This document shows positions 9,561 to 20,221 of a DNA stretch of 64,000 bases, in pieces (positions within the stretch are counted from its first letter, which is position 1; each line of letters starts with the position of its first letter). The position numbers and the translations under genes were made by a program. The notes under the pieces were generated by a model. The model was not told where the DNA came from. It did not search any database and was given only the letters and a program-made list of their open reading frames with translations. Source of the stretch: Diogma glabrata. Taxonomy: Eukaryota; Arthropoda; Insecta; Diptera; Cylindrotomidae. The stretch lies in the NCBI GenBank assembly GCA_963693315.1, contig OY856186.1, forward strand, positions 95,770,943 through 95,834,942, given 5' to 3'.

Positions 9561-11822
9561 TCCGTGTAGTGGTGAGGCAGACGTGGCTGATGACTTAATT
9601 TACTCACTGGACGCCGCGAGAAAGCAAAAGTGGATTAGCGCTGTTGAAAACATAGATTTTTCCCATTCAAGCAGGGAAGCTTGGAGTCTCCTTCGGAAGC
9701 TGGGTGGCTCAAACTCAATTGCTCGTACTAACAATGAGGTAAATCCAGAGGACATTGCGAATCATATCGTAAACACATCTCGTTCTTCTATTAATCGCCT
9801 TCATAAAAGAACAATTAAACGTAAATTAAGAGAAATGAAGCGCAATGGCTCGTCTCCATCAGAGTATGCGAACGTTTTTAGTAGCGAAGAACTTGATTCA
9901 GCTTTGTCCCAAACAAAAAATGGAAAAGCAGCTGGGTACGATGGTATATTTCCAGAATTTCTTAGAAATGCTGGAAAAAATGTAAAACAATGGCTAACTA
10001 AATTTTTCTCGAATATCCTAGAAACCGGCAATATTCCAAAATATTTTAAGACTACAAAAGTGATAGCGATACTTAAGCCAGGTAAACCATCTAATGAACC
10101 AGGAAGCTACCGCACGAATCTCCTTTTGAGCACCTGCTACAAATTGTTAGAACGGCTCATATACAACCGTATCGCCCCGATACTGAATGACCAGATCCCA
10201 GCCGAACAAGCTGGTTTCCGTCCCAATCTTAGTTGCACTGACCAACTCCTCGCTTTAACATCCTACATCGAAGCTGGGTATCAAAAACAATTAAAAACAG
10301 GCGCAGTATTCATCGATCTCACTGCAGCATATGACACGGTCTGGCGAATTGGGATTATATATGAGCTGTTCAATGCAATACCTTGTAACACCATCTCGCA
10401 TTTAATTAACAACATGCTGAGTAATCGTGTATTCAAAGTCCATCTAAATAATTCCTGTAGTAGGTCCAAAATGTTTAATAATGGTTTACCACAGGGTTCC
10501 GTCCTGGCGCCATTACTTTTTAATTTGTACATTCATGACATTCCTGACACAACATCAAAGAAATTTGGGTACGCTGATGACTGGACCCTGGCCACTCAAA
10601 ATAAAGACATGGGTGTCTTGGAAGATTTGCTCTCAACTGACCTGGCGATAATAATTGACTATTTTCGAACCTGGAGTTTATTTCCTAATCTAAGTAAAAC
10701 CGAGAGTTCTTGTTTCCACTTAAACAACAAACTGGCAAAACACGAACTATCAGTGTCATTTAACGGCACTGTCATTAAATACAATCAACAGCCAAAGTAT
10801 CTGGGCATTACTCTCGATAGAACTCTTTCTTTTAAACTCCACCTAGAGAATACGTCTAAAAAACTTAAAACGAGAAACAATATATTGCACAAACTGGCAG
10901 GCTCGACATGGGGTGCTACTCCAGCTACCCTCCGCACAACTGCTCTAAGTCTGGTTTACTCAGTGGCTGAGTACGGCGCACCAGTCTGGTTGAATAGCTC
11001 ACATACTGAAAAAGTTGACTGCCAGCTACATGCCACGATACGTACTATAAGTGGTACTATCAGGTCTACTCCTTTACCTTTGCTCCCTGTATTAAGCAAT
11101 ATCGCTCCACCTGCACTCAGACGCTCGCATGCGCTTATGCGTGAACATAAAAAGGTAACCAACAACATCACGTTGCCCTTGTACGAATATTACGGTGACC
11201 ATACTCATTGTCGATTGAAGTCAAGAAAGCCTCCACATAAAACTGCCAGCAACCTGTTGGCAACTAATTTTAATATCTTGGATGCCTGGGACACCTCCTG
11301 GCATCATTACAATACACTTGGGCTTTCTATTACTAACCCGACTTCTACCCAACCTGGTTTCGATTTGCCACGTCATACCTGGACTACACTAAACCGAATA
11401 AGAACGAATCTTGGACGTTGTGCTGATTCTTTCTACAAGTGGAGCATTTCAGAGTCCCCTCAATGTGACTGCGGAGCTCCACAACAAACCATAAAACACA
11501 TAGCAACTGTGTGTCCAATTCGACGATACAATGGCAACCTCGCAGACATCCATTTGGCAACGCCCGATGTAGTAGCATGGATAAACTCACTCGATGTAAA
11601 CATCTAATGTTCAAATATTTTTTACTTTCTACTTTTTAACTAAAAGACGCGCAATCAAATTGATTGTAAGCTCATTTAATGTGTTTTCATGTTTTGTTTT
11701 AGGTAGATGTCAAAGAAAAATCTACCTATTTTAAGTTTTATTTTTTAAGGTTTCATAAAAACCATACGCTAAATAAATAAAACTCGAGTTTGATTGATAG
11801 TACAATTGAAAAAAAAAAAAAG
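9560..11822 (+). mobile_element. 5'-truncated jockey/CR1-group LINE with poly(A)
   Basis: The element starts within the RT-side linker near 9560 and keeps the whole reverse transcriptase, the C-terminal region and a 3' UTR of about 200 bases. That UTR holds an AATAAA-like signal (AAATAAATAAA near 11771) and ends with an A-run at about 11809-11822. The endonuclease is missing, as in a usual 5'-truncated LINE insertion. The exact 5' junction and target duplication could not be fixed. A hairpin with AGGTAGAT and its complement lies in the 3' UTR (11701-11727). Confidence 0.8.
9565..11607 (+). CDS. LINE reverse transcriptase ORF, N-truncated, open
   Basis: An uninterrupted frame of about 680 codons. 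It encodes the linker (SLDAARKQKWI), the pre-RT block NGKAAGYDGIFPEFL, and fingers with STCYKLLERLIYNR and QAGFRPNLSCTDQLL. The palm motifs are all present: A (FIDLTAAYDTVW), B (NGLPQGSVLAPLLFNLY) and C (FGYADDWTLATQ). A thumb and C-terminal region follow, ending with a CCHC-like knuckle CDCGAPQQTIKHIATVC near residue 650. The style fits insect jockey/CR1-group elements; the clade is not certain. There is no genuine start codon because the gene is truncated at its 5' end. The fingers block reads YRTNLLLSTCYK where relatives usually have YRPISLLSTCYK, a local change that may impair activity. The absence of stops over 2 kb points to a young insertion. Confidence 0.85.
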   Translation, partial: CSGEADVADDLIYSLDAARKQKWISAVENIDFSHSSREAWSLLRKLGGSNSIARTNNEVNPEDIANHIVNTSRSSINRLHKRTIKRKLREMKRNGSSPSEYANVFSSEELDSALSQTKNGKAAGYDGIFPEFLRNAGKNVKQWLTKFFSNILETGNIPKYFKTTKVIAILKPGKPSNEPGSYRTNLLLSTCYKLLERLIYNRIAPILNDQIPAEQAGFRPNLSCTDQLLALTSYIEAGYQKQLKTGAVFIDLTAAYDTVWRIGIIYELFNAIPCNTISHLINNMLSNRVFKVHLNNSCSRSKMFNNGLPQGSVLAPLLFNLYIHDIPDTTSKKFGYADDWTLATQNKDMGVLEDLLSTDLAIIIDYFRTWSLFPNLSKTESSCFHLNNKLAKHELSVSFNGTVIKYNQQPKYLGITLDRTLSFKLHLENTSKKLKTRNNILHKLAGSTWGATPATLRTTALSLVYSVAEYGAPVWLNSSHTEKVDCQLHATIRTISGTIRSTPLPLLPVLSNIAPPALRRSHALMREHKKVTNNITLPLYEYYGDHTHCRLKSRKPPHKTASNLLATNFNILDAWDTSWHHYNTLGLSITNPTSTQPGFDLPRHTWTTLNRIRTNLGRCADSFYKWSISESPQCDCGAPQQTIKHIATVCPIRRYNGNLADIHLATPDVVAWINSLDVNI

Positions 11823-11858
11823 AAATATTTTATAACGAATGGATCTTAGCTTGCCTAA

Positions 11859-12639
11859 TAGACCAGGGCCAATCCTGTTAGAGGAAAAAAAATTCTTAGC
11901 AGTATACGAATGGTCGAAAAATGTAGCTAAGGGTCTAAGTAATTAAGGAAAAATCGACCGAACTGTGTAAAAGTCCCGGAAAGGGGTGGGGGTCCTACTA
12001 TATACGTTTTTAGGGGTTTATATTAGTTTTTCGCAATTTGCGACTTAACTATGCATCCCATCGAAAAAAGTTATGCATAAAAGTTGTAGATAATAAAAAA
12101 ATCTAAATCTGTCTTACTGGACATTATTGACCATAACCACAAAATTATCGAGAAAAATGCAAAAAACCGTTTTTTTTGTTTTTAATTTATAACTATCGCA
12201 AAAGTTGTTATATTTTCATGAAAATTGGTGAAAATATTCTTTTTTGTGTTTCAAACAGTCTCAAATTTTTTCAGAGCGAAATACTTAATTTTCGTTGTTT
12301 TATGAAGAAAATTAAAAAAAAAGACCTAATTTTCAATCGAAAAATTTGGTTAGGAAATTTTCGATTTTTGAACTTTACCAGTGCTCATTTTTGTCGTTAA
12401 AATTCCAACTTTAATATAGAATTAAAATATAATGTTGTTTATGCACAAAAATTTCGTTAAAAAAGCGAAAAACTGAAAAAACTACTTTCAAATCATGAAT
12501 TTCTTTTTCTTTGTTGTAAATAAACGTTTCCATTCATAAAAAGCGTTAATTCACATACGATACTATGTTATACAAGTAATTTACATATACTTAACTAATC
12601 TTGGCTTTCAAAGTCCCGAAACCATCGTTTAAACTATGG
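11859..12639 (+). repeat. left inverted arm
   Basis: About 780 bases, reverse complement of 13683-14469 with few differences. The arm includes an ORF-like stretch (12176-12400) that recurs exactly in the other arm. Since it is only a product of the repeat, it is not annotated as a gene. Confidence 0.85.
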
Positions 12640-12779
12640 TGATTATTTTATTTAATCTTTTGCTTTTTTCAAATCTTTTCTTTAAATTCGTTTCAAACTT
12701 TTAGCAGTAGATTCAAGTTTTGATGGGAAAGGAAAAAACAATTACAAGATCATTAATAATTAAAAATAATAAAATCATT

Positions 12780-13512
12780 ATTGGCCAACAAACATTTAGC
12801 TGATCTTGCAGAAATTTTTATGCAATACAAATGCAGACAAACAAACGATTACCGAAAATGGATTACAAATAAGAGCTTCTATTTACAAAAGTAAAATTAT
12901 AAATACATCTCTACACGATTTAAGATTTGAACTCTACCAAGCGGCTTCTGTAAAATCATCATTTCAGTTGGAAAAATTACCTTTAACTGAAGGAGCAGTT
13001 AAGCTACATTGTTACAGGGTGTATTTTCATCAATTACAGTCATCAATTTACAGCTACAGATTGGGGATGGAAACATCCCTTTAATGGTATCGTACCTATA
13101 TTTACAGAACAAGAATTAATTCCCGAAAATTTATTGAAAATTATCTGCGACAGCTGCAAAAAAGGATGCGGTAATAACATATGTGGGTGTCGTAAACATG
13201 GCTTAAAGTGCACAATTTTGTGCATAAATTGTCACGGTCCTGATCTGTGTTCTAATGCCGAAAAGTTCTTATACGAAAAATTTTGCAATCTTTAGGACAT
13301 CGAAGACGAAGATGGTATCCACTGTCTAATAAATAATATTAATGAAAATAATGATACTGAACTGGAAAATCCAGAACAGCTCCAAGGAATTGAAGATGTA
13401 GAAAACGAACATGAAGAAATCGAAAGGTTGATCGATTCTGACGATGAAGAATTCTATTCTGGCAATGAAGCCCAGGAAGAAAAAAAGATTTCAATGAAAT
13501 TATTTTACTTTT
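12780..13512 (+). pseudogene. cysteine-rich CXC-like transposon-associated protein, broken
   Basis: Two frames carry one protein. The first (12806-13084) holds IYKSKIINTSLHDLRFELY and LPLTEGAVKLHCYRVYFHQ. A shift near 13050 leads to the second, from TDWGW through a cysteine cluster with spacing CX2CX3CX4CXCX7CX3CX2CX5C (about 13145-13250). It ends with an acidic tail stopping near 13512. This combination of an LPPTEAA-like block, a WGW block and a Tesmin/CXC-like cysteine cluster is common in arthropod repeat-encoded proteins, and the cluster probably binds zinc and perhaps DNA. An additional stop lies near 13294, before the acidic tail. It sits centrally between the long arms. The family's transposition enzyme is not visible here, so the fragment may have been captured or be a remnant. 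Confidence 0.6.
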
Positions 13513-13533
13513 AATTTTTGTATTTTGTCATCA

Positions 13534-13593
13534 AAACACTTTGACATGATAATTTGTAGATAAGTATCTACAAATTATCATGTCAAAGTGTTT
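13534..13593. repeat. perfect 27-bp hairpin
   Basis: The segment 13534-13560 is the exact reverse complement of 13567-13593, with loop TAAGTA. It lies just after the pseudogene stop. It might act as a transcription or processing signal, or be a template-switch scar. Confidence 0.9.
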
Positions 13594-13682
13594 CGTAAGT
13601 ACGAATCCCAAGAAATAATAAAAAAAATTTCTCAGTCACACACAGCTTTTGTATTTTTTGAGTTTTTACCTATTTAATTGCA

Positions 13683-14469
13683 GTTTAAACGATGATTTCG
13701 GGACTTTGAAAGCCAAGATTAGCTAAGTATATGTAAATTACTTGTATAACATAGTATCGTATGTGAATTAACGTTTTTTATGAATGCAAACGTTTATTTA
13801 CAACAAAGAAAAAGAAATTCATGATTTGAAAGTAGTTTTTTCGGTTTTTCGCTTTTTTAACGAAATTTTTGTGCATAAACAACATTATATTTTAATTCTA
13901 TATTAAAGTTGGAATTTTAACGACAAAAATGAGCACTGGTAAAGTTCAAAAATCGAAAATTTCCTAACCAAATTTTTCGATTGAAAATTAGGTCTTTTTT
14001 TTTAATTTTCTTCATAAAACATCGAAAATTAAGTATTTCGCTCTGAAAAAATTTGAGACTGTTTGAAACACAAAAAAGAATATTTTCACCAATTTTCATG
14101 AAAATATAACAACTTTTGCGATAGTTATAAATTAAAAACAAAAAAAACGGTTTTTTGCATTTTTCTCAATAATTTTGTGGTTATGGTCAATAATGTCCAG
14201 TAAGACAGATTTAGATTTTTTTATTATCTATAACTTTTATGCATAACTTTTTTCGATGGGATGCATAGTTAAGTCGCAAATTGCGAAAAACTAATATATA
14301 CCCCTAAAAACGTATATACTAGGACCCCCCACCCCTTTCCGGGACTTTTACACAGTTCGGTCGATTTTTCCTTAATTACTTAGACCCTTAGCTACATTTT
14401 CCGACCATTCGTATACTGCTAAGAATTTTTCATCTATTTCGATATTTATAACGGTTTGGCCCTGGTCTA
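13683..14469 (-). repeat. right inverted arm
   Basis: Reverse complement of the left arm, from AGTTTAAAC at the inner edge to CCTGGTCTA at the outer edge. It differs from the left arm mainly by small indels and by a diverged stretch at about 14428-14452. Confidence 0.85.
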
Positions 14470-15299
14470 TAATTGATATAGTAAAATAAAAATAAAATTT
14501 TTCTTTGTGTTAAATAAAAAAATACGGAAACGGAGATCATAAAGAAATAAAAAAATATTATTTGTTTGTATCATGATTTGCTTCCTCGAAAAATTTGAAT
14601 ATATTTAGTACCGTTTTTACATAATCAAAATGTTAGCCAAATTATGCTAAATGAAAGAAATTAGAAGAATATTTAGCAGTCTCCCGTTACTAACAATAAA
14701 GTCATTTGTAGATGTCCTAACATTTTTTTATGTAACTCTGTGATGCGAAGTCAAACAAAAATTTGAATGTTGCAACAAATTTCCTTTTCTTTCTTTTGAA
14801 TCTTTACTTTTATTTTCGTCATAAGTTTCTTTTATTTTTGTTTTAAAAAATTTTCTATGGTTTAAAAATTAAAGAATCAAATCATAAAATTGATTTGTTC
14901 GTTCTTTGCAAAAGAAGATAGAGAAATATTTCATAATATAAATCTTTCGTTGATTTACGTTTTACCTAATGTAAAATTGTATAGGGAATAAATGAAAAAT
15001 TTAAAATAGGCATATAATTGTGGTTATGAGGATTATATTCTTGAAGATTTTTGTGTTTGGTTATTATTGAGTTTGATAAGGAAGGTTTGTTGGAAATTAA
15101 TTAATAATGAATCTGTTTTTGAATTAATTTATTTATTGGTTGTCGTCGATAAATTTGTATTATTTACTACAAAAAAATTTTGTATACTGTATGGGTGGGT
15201 TAATGTGGATATACTGTGGAATAATGTATTACGTCCACAATTTCAGACTATGTAATATTCAAAGTTTCTGGATTATAATTATTTACTTCTATGAAAGCA
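14470..15299. other. AT-rich DNA, no gene
   Basis: Only short accidental ORFs (for example 15067-15322) without recognisable motifs. Confidence 0.55.
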
Positions 15300-15476
15300 G
15301 GGGCCTGTTCCGGAACACATAAATGTGAATTTGGACCATATTGTGAAGTTTTAATTCAAATTAGATAATATTGTGAAAACTGAAATTCGTTTATCGTAAA
15401 ATCGTTGCCGTAACCGTTTAATGTTATGCTATTCGAAATAGTGTACAAATTTACATTTGTTTGGGAATAGGACCCC
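15300..15476. mobile_element. 177-bp MITE-like element
   Basis: The left end GGGGCCTGTTCCGGAACACA and the right end, which reads GGGGTCCTATTCCCAAACAA on the other strand, are imperfect inverted repeats continuing into ATGTRAATTT. The size and the GGGGCC-like ends suggest a MITE, possibly of PIF/Harbinger type. A target duplication was not recognised. Confidence 0.6.
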
Positions 15477-15559
15477 AGAATAAGTTAAAGTATTTTGTAG
15501 TTAAGATTTTTTAGTTGTATTATGGATTTTATTTAAAGTGGCGCAACTTTTGTTGGTAA

Positions 15560-15664
15560 ATGTAAATTTTTTAAATCGGTAATAGCGAGGCATAATGCTG
15601 GCAATACCGAAATAAGATTTAAGGACCATAAACGGTAATACTTTTATCGGTATTGGAAGCCCTA
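15560..15664. mobile_element. hAT-like terminus, single end
   Basis: The sequence ends in TATTGGAAGCCCTA, the complement of TAGGGCTTCCAATA. It carries several copies of CGGTAWT just inside. This mirrors the ends of the hAT copy at 6746-7837 (TAGGGTTTCTAATCCGG with ATCCGGAT repeats). A matching left end was not found, so it may be a truncated hAT MITE. Confidence 0.35.
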
Positions 15665-16327
15665 ATTGAGAGTTGTGAAAGATGTTAAATTACGAGAAAT
15701 ATTTATAAATTTTTTTAATATATGGATTGAAAAGATTGTGTTAATGTTCAAGAAGTTTGTTTAGGTGCATTATGTTTTTTAATGTATAATTTTAAATCAA
15801 TAAACATTGCCGCTGATATTACTTTATTTCGAAGTAAATTAAAAGAAATGCTACTTTTGAATATTAAATCTGTTTCACTGAGTCAACCGTCTAAAAAAGT
15901 CGCCCAAACATAGAACTGTAATTGCACTGTTATATTTTTCGTTAGCATAAATACTTTTATAAAGTCTGCTATAAAACTCCACAGATTATCTTTAATGCTT
16001 CGCTGTTTATCAATATTTTTGTCAGCGGTGCAATATTTCCTATATAAACAATATATCAAGTAGTTTTTCTATCATCGAGTTTTCTTTGATATTTCAGAGC
16101 AATCTCTTTACACTTTTAAATAACGAAACGCTTGAACGAAGACTGACGTCCGCATCAAACCTCCTTCAACCAGGGAAACATACATTTGAGTTGCATAAGT
16201 CGCTTTCCGTTACACCCAGGTAACATGGTTGTGGAGCGCACTACAAAAAAATGTTTTTATAAAAATCGTTAAACACGTGAAATAATGAATAATAAAATCA
16301 AAATTTTTTTTATAACATCAATTTCAC
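15665..16327. other. no gene seen
   Basis: AT-rich, with no coding similarity or repeat structure that could be supported. Confidence 0.5.
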
Positions 16328-16954
16328 AAGCTGGGTTTTAACATGCGAACTGTGGACTGTGGATAGTTATTAATCAATTAAAAATAAGAATTTTGTGGTG
16401 AATATAAAATTTTCTTTTTCTACTCCTATCACAGTAAATTATAAATTACATCATACTATCCATGACATGTAAATTGATTATTTCAAATAGCGTGCGGTAA
16501 GTAAAAAAAAGCGTGCGGTAAGTAAAAAAAAGCGTGCGGTAATGGATTTTCATATATATATATTACCGCACGCTTTTAATAAAAAGAAAAATTTTTATTT
16601 AAAGAAAAATTTGATTTTTAAAAATTAAATATTTCACTTCATTTTGACCCAGAATAATGCAAAGCCTACCACAATTTGTAAACTATTTGCATTTAATTTA
16701 TAATTAGCAGTTCATTTTTTCAAGTAATTATATGCGTTTGGGCATTAAAACAAAGTCGTAGAAAAAGTATATAACAAATCTCGAGTTGTAAAGCATTTTC
16801 CATGCTCGTGAAGATACTGCACTCGACGCTACGCGTCTCGTGCGCAAAATTTTCCCTCGCATGTAAAATGCTATTTACAACTCTAGATATGTAATATACT
16901 AATTTCTTATTGGTTGATAAAAAAGTTCACAGTTCGCATGTTAAAACCCAGCTT
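16328..16954. mobile_element. 627-bp TIR element with internal palindromes
   Basis: The left end AAGCTGGGTTTTAACATGCG and the right end are inverted repeats of about 30 bases with one mismatch. Inside are three direct 21-bp units containing GCGTGCGGTAA (16490-16540), followed by an inverted copy TTACCGCACGC (16562-16573). A second imperfect palindrome covers about 16780-16890, with the core CTCGACGCTACGCGTCTCG at 16822-16840. The element is nonautonomous, with no coding sequence. The TSD is ambiguous because the ends run into CA-rich flanks. Confidence 0.7.
16490..16573. repeat. 21-bp tandem units with inverted partner
   Basis: GCGTGCGGTA recurs at 16490, 16511 and 16532, with AAAAAA-rich spacers. 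Its complement TACCGCACGC follows after a short TA-rich loop, so the last unit can form a stem. Confidence 0.85.
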
Positions 16955-17475
16955 CAGCCATCATCATCAACATTCAACCCTCAGAATTTTAAACCGCTCC
17001 AAACAATTTAAATTATAATATTAATTTCACGATACATTTTTTTATATGAAATAACACAAATTTATTGACCGACAAACGTAAAGGCATACTTGATTTTACA
17101 CATGTAAGAATATCTATTAACACGTCCATACAAGAGGAATTTTATAATAGAAGAAAAAAATAAAACAAAAATAGCAATTTTTTATATCCAAGGGAAAGAT
17201 TCAAAATTTCTAAGATCAATTCTTTTCGAATAAACATATGAATTTTTATTTTTCAATCGTTCCCAATAAAGGAAACAAATTTTTTTTTATATCTCTCCTT
17301 TCTTTTAAACAAAATACGAACAAACGAAATAAAAGTTAAAACACAGAAGACAAAAAATTGATTTTATATATTTCCTTGCAAAAGAAAAAAAAAACTTAAA
17401 TTTAAACACTGAATCAACATAATTTATATTACATAGAAAAGGAATCTTAAAAAAAAATAGTAGTTTATGTAACAA
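16955..17475. other. AT-rich DNA, no gene
   Basis: Nothing recognised beyond A/T runs. Confidence 0.5.
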
Positions 17476-17577
17476 GTACGCAAAATATGGTTTTAGCGGA
17501 CGAATCGTAATGTTTCCGGACGAGGCGCTAGCCGAGTCTTTAATATGAAGATGAGTCTGCTAAAGCCATTTGCGTAC
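17476..17577. repeat. imperfect palindrome with CTCGGCTAGCGCCTCG core
   Basis: GTACGCAAA and a TTTTAGCGGAC-like block at the left pair with GTCTGCTAAAG and TTTGCGTAC at the right. The centre 17521-17536 reads CTCGGCTAGCGCCTCG on the minus strand. The same core occurs in two other palindromes in this window. Confidence 0.7.
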
Positions 17578-18021
17578 GTGTATAAGCTCTTAGGATTTTT
17601 TTTCTAATTTATTGCTTAATTTGTATTCTTGCGTACCTAAAAATTTGAGTTTTGATCAAAACTTTTGAAAGCAATTGTGATTATAATTTGAAAATAATTA
17701 TAATATAAAATGAAAACAAATTTTGAATCCGCTAAAGTGTTGTCATAACGACTTTAAGTACTAGACCGCTAAAATACAATTTTGCGGACTCTAAACAGTT
17801 CTAAAAGTAATCATTTTTCGGAGCTAATACTAAAAAAATATTTATGTATATTATATTAATATTTATATACAAACCAAATTTGTGTAAATTAAAAAAAAAA
17901 CAAATCCGTACTGTGATTGTTACAATTATGCATATAAATTTATTTAAAAAAAAAAGTTATTAGAAGTAATTAGAAAAATACCATGAAGTTTGCATTAAAA
18001 ATTCTGGTTGGAAGTTGAAAT

Positions 18022-18214
18022 GTTGCTGTAGTGTTAAAATTAAAATATAAGTAGATAATTTGCATAAGTTAATACGAAAAAGGCAAATTTATTTGTAATT
18101 TATTTATTTTTTGTTTTTGCTTGTAAATTTTTTTTGGTTATACATTGCTAAACGTTGCTGTAGTGTTAAAATTAAAATATAATTAGATAATTTGTATAAG
18201 TTAATAGAAAAAAA
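18022..18214. repeat. two direct copies of a ~60-bp unit
   Basis: GTTGCTGTAGTGTTAAAATT starts at 18022 and again at 18154, and the similarity continues for about 60 bases each time. The intervening ~70 bases are not repeated. Confidence 0.75.
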
Positions 18215-18550
18215 TCTATTTAATCATAATAAAAAAAATATAACCTGTTTGTTGTATTGTGATTTGTGGTGTTACATAATGCGTTTTCTGTTATTATGGA
18301 ATAAAAAAAAAATATTATAACAAAATGAAAGCTATCGCTGTAAATAAATTGTTGTTATCAATAATTGTTGTATCCCAGTGGTTGGTGAGTCATTGACGAG
18401 GGAAAAGTTACTAGTGATTTATAGTGCTGGCATTGAGATATGTTAAGTAGGGCGCTGGCTAGTTTTTAACATATTCGTGTAACTGAGTAACGTGGCCTAC
18501 ACGCCCGTATGTTAAGTAAATTGAATGAAAATAAGAAAACGGCAAACACC

Positions 18551-18640
18551 AATTTATTGAATGTATTTGCATTTTGGATTTAACAACATATATTGAATTT
18601 ACTGAATGTGCTGACATTTTGGATTTAACAACATATTAAA
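18551..18640. repeat. two tandem ~48-bp units
   Basis: Both copies contain ATTTTGGATTTAACAACATA preceded by TGAATGTRYTKRC-like sequence. The remainder of 17578-18750 shows no gene. Confidence 0.7.
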
Positions 18641-18753
18641 ACACGATCCACTCTCATGCACTAACTGTTGTTAACCATCCATAGTAATCATGTTAATCAA
18701 GTCGTCGAGCCTTAGATCTCTCGTCATCGGATGTTCTTCTCCTGAATGTGAGT

Positions 18754-18755
<2 letters not shown>

Positions 18756-18822
<67 letters not shown>

Positions 18823-18885
18823 AGTGTGTGTGTGGGTGTGTGTGTGTGTGAGTGTGTGTGTGAGTGTGTGTATATGTGTGAGTAT
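18756..18885. repeat. (GT)n compound microsatellite
   Basis: A long GT run interrupted by GGGT and GAGT variants. ORFs crossing it on both strands are low-complexity artefacts. Less repetitive, more GC-balanced sequence follows to about 19180, without recognisable similarity. Confidence 0.95.
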
Positions 18886-19348
18886 AGGAGGTGTGAGAGC
18901 AAGTGAATGTGTGCAGAAAATTATGGGGCTGGACGTGGTGATCGCGGTTCTCTTCACGTATCGGGAGTCGCCAGAGTCTACTCATCGCACTTGTTTTCTT
19001 TTCTCTATCCGTTTGTATTATGTATCACGCGTACAATTCTGTATTTGTGTTGGAGCAGCATGATTTCTTTCTCGTCCACACGGACTACAGCTAGCTTGGA
19101 GCTATTAAAACAATCTCGCTAGGTACGCGGCCTGCTATGCCACTTCGTTGATTATACAACGAAGCAGCGCTTCATTACAGGTTTTTCTTTTCTGGCAACA
19201 AGAAATTGCAAAAATTTAATTTTTGTTGCTTTTTTCTGTATAAAAATTGCATTAGTGTTAGTTTGTTATTACTTTTTCTCTTTTCTTTTAAAATTCTTTC
19301 ATATTTAAAATCCTTTTTTATTCGCCTATATATTAAAGTGTTACTTTT

Positions 19349-19866
19349 CAGATATTTCTTTTCTTCAAATTTGGATAGTCAATCACAAATTTAATATGTG
19401 TTATTATGGTTTTCCATATTATTCACTGTTTGTGTGCTTTTGTCACTTTTGAATTAAAATGCAATATTTAAAAATATACTTTTTACTGTTTATTTTTAAA
19501 TTTATTTATAATAATAAAACTTCCTTATAGTAACAATTTGATTTTTATTTTTTATTTTAAAGAATATCGATTTCGACTTACGTCATCCTCAGTTCTTGAA
19601 TTATTATATCTTATAATAATTCAAGAACTGAGGATGACGTAAGTCGAAATCGATATTCTTTAAAATAAAAAAATAAAAATCAAATTGTTACTATAAGGAA
19701 GTTTTATTATTATAAATAAATTTAAAAATAAACAGTAAAAAGTATATTTTTAAATATTGCACAAATTTAAACAAACAGTTTATAGACCAAAGGGGTCTAT
19801 TTTGGTCTATAAACTGTTTGTTTAAATTTTGATTGACTATTCAAATTTGAAGAAAAGAAATATCTG
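19349..19866. repeat. nested palindromes, 0.5 kb
   Basis: The inner stem 19460-19607 pairs with 19613-19761 almost perfectly (about 148 bp, one T indel, 5-base loop). A second perfect 29-bp hairpin (19763-19791 with 19801-19829, 9-base loop) follows directly. An outer pair, 19349-19392 with 19824-19866 (about 44 bp, few mismatches), encloses both. The outer repeat continues outward on neither side. There is no coding sequence. It is probably a foldback-type element or a product of template switching. Confidence 0.85.
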
Positions 19867-20221
19867 GAAATATACAAATAGAGGACCAAGGGCCGAGCCC
19901 TAAAGGGTCACTTTTCAACCATATATTTTGTTGCCATAGTTACGGCCAAAAAAGTAAAAAACAATTGTATTTGTTTAAATTCTATAAAAAATCGAAATTT
20001 TTACCAAAGCACCCATTTAATTCAAAATTTCATTATCCAATTAAAATATTTGTTATTGTTTGTCGTTATAGTTATACAATTATTTTGAAAGAAATAACAA
20101 ATTAATATTTAGTCAAAGGTTGCTTTTTCAACATATTTTTATTTCAAAATTTATGCAAATTTATAATTTTGATTTAAAATAAACATTTTTTTCAAAAATA
20201 TTTTGCTTGCGGCGAATAAAA
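19867..20221. other. no gene seen
   Basis: AT-rich sequence without recognisable features. Confidence 0.5.

Larger units (their letters stand above)
11859..14469. mobile_element. 2.6-kb DNA element with ~0.78-kb inverted arms
   Basis: The left arm (11859-12639) and right arm (13683-14469) are near-perfect reverse complements, starting and ending with TAGACCAGGGCCAA. The outermost ~40 bases inside this terminus are less similar than the rest of the arms. The flanks read TAA on both sides, or TA if the terminal TA is counted as target, so the TSD is ambiguous. About 1 kb between the arms carries a broken cysteine-rich gene. Arms this long with a decayed gene fit a nonautonomous, long-TIR or foldback-like DNA transposon. 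The superfamily is not assigned. Confidence 0.8.

Noticed and set aside
11701..11727. let-7-like hairpin, because of AGGTAG
   Set aside because: The stem is short and the sequence does not match the let-7 mature form; it lies in a LINE 3' UTR.
12176..14141. Identical 74-codon ORFs on opposite strands at 12176-12400 and 13917-14141
   Set aside because: They are the same stretch in the two inverted arms of one element; composition is AT-driven and no motif is present.
18671..19063. Histidine-threonine and cysteine-valine rich ORFs
   Set aside because: Translation of the GT microsatellite.
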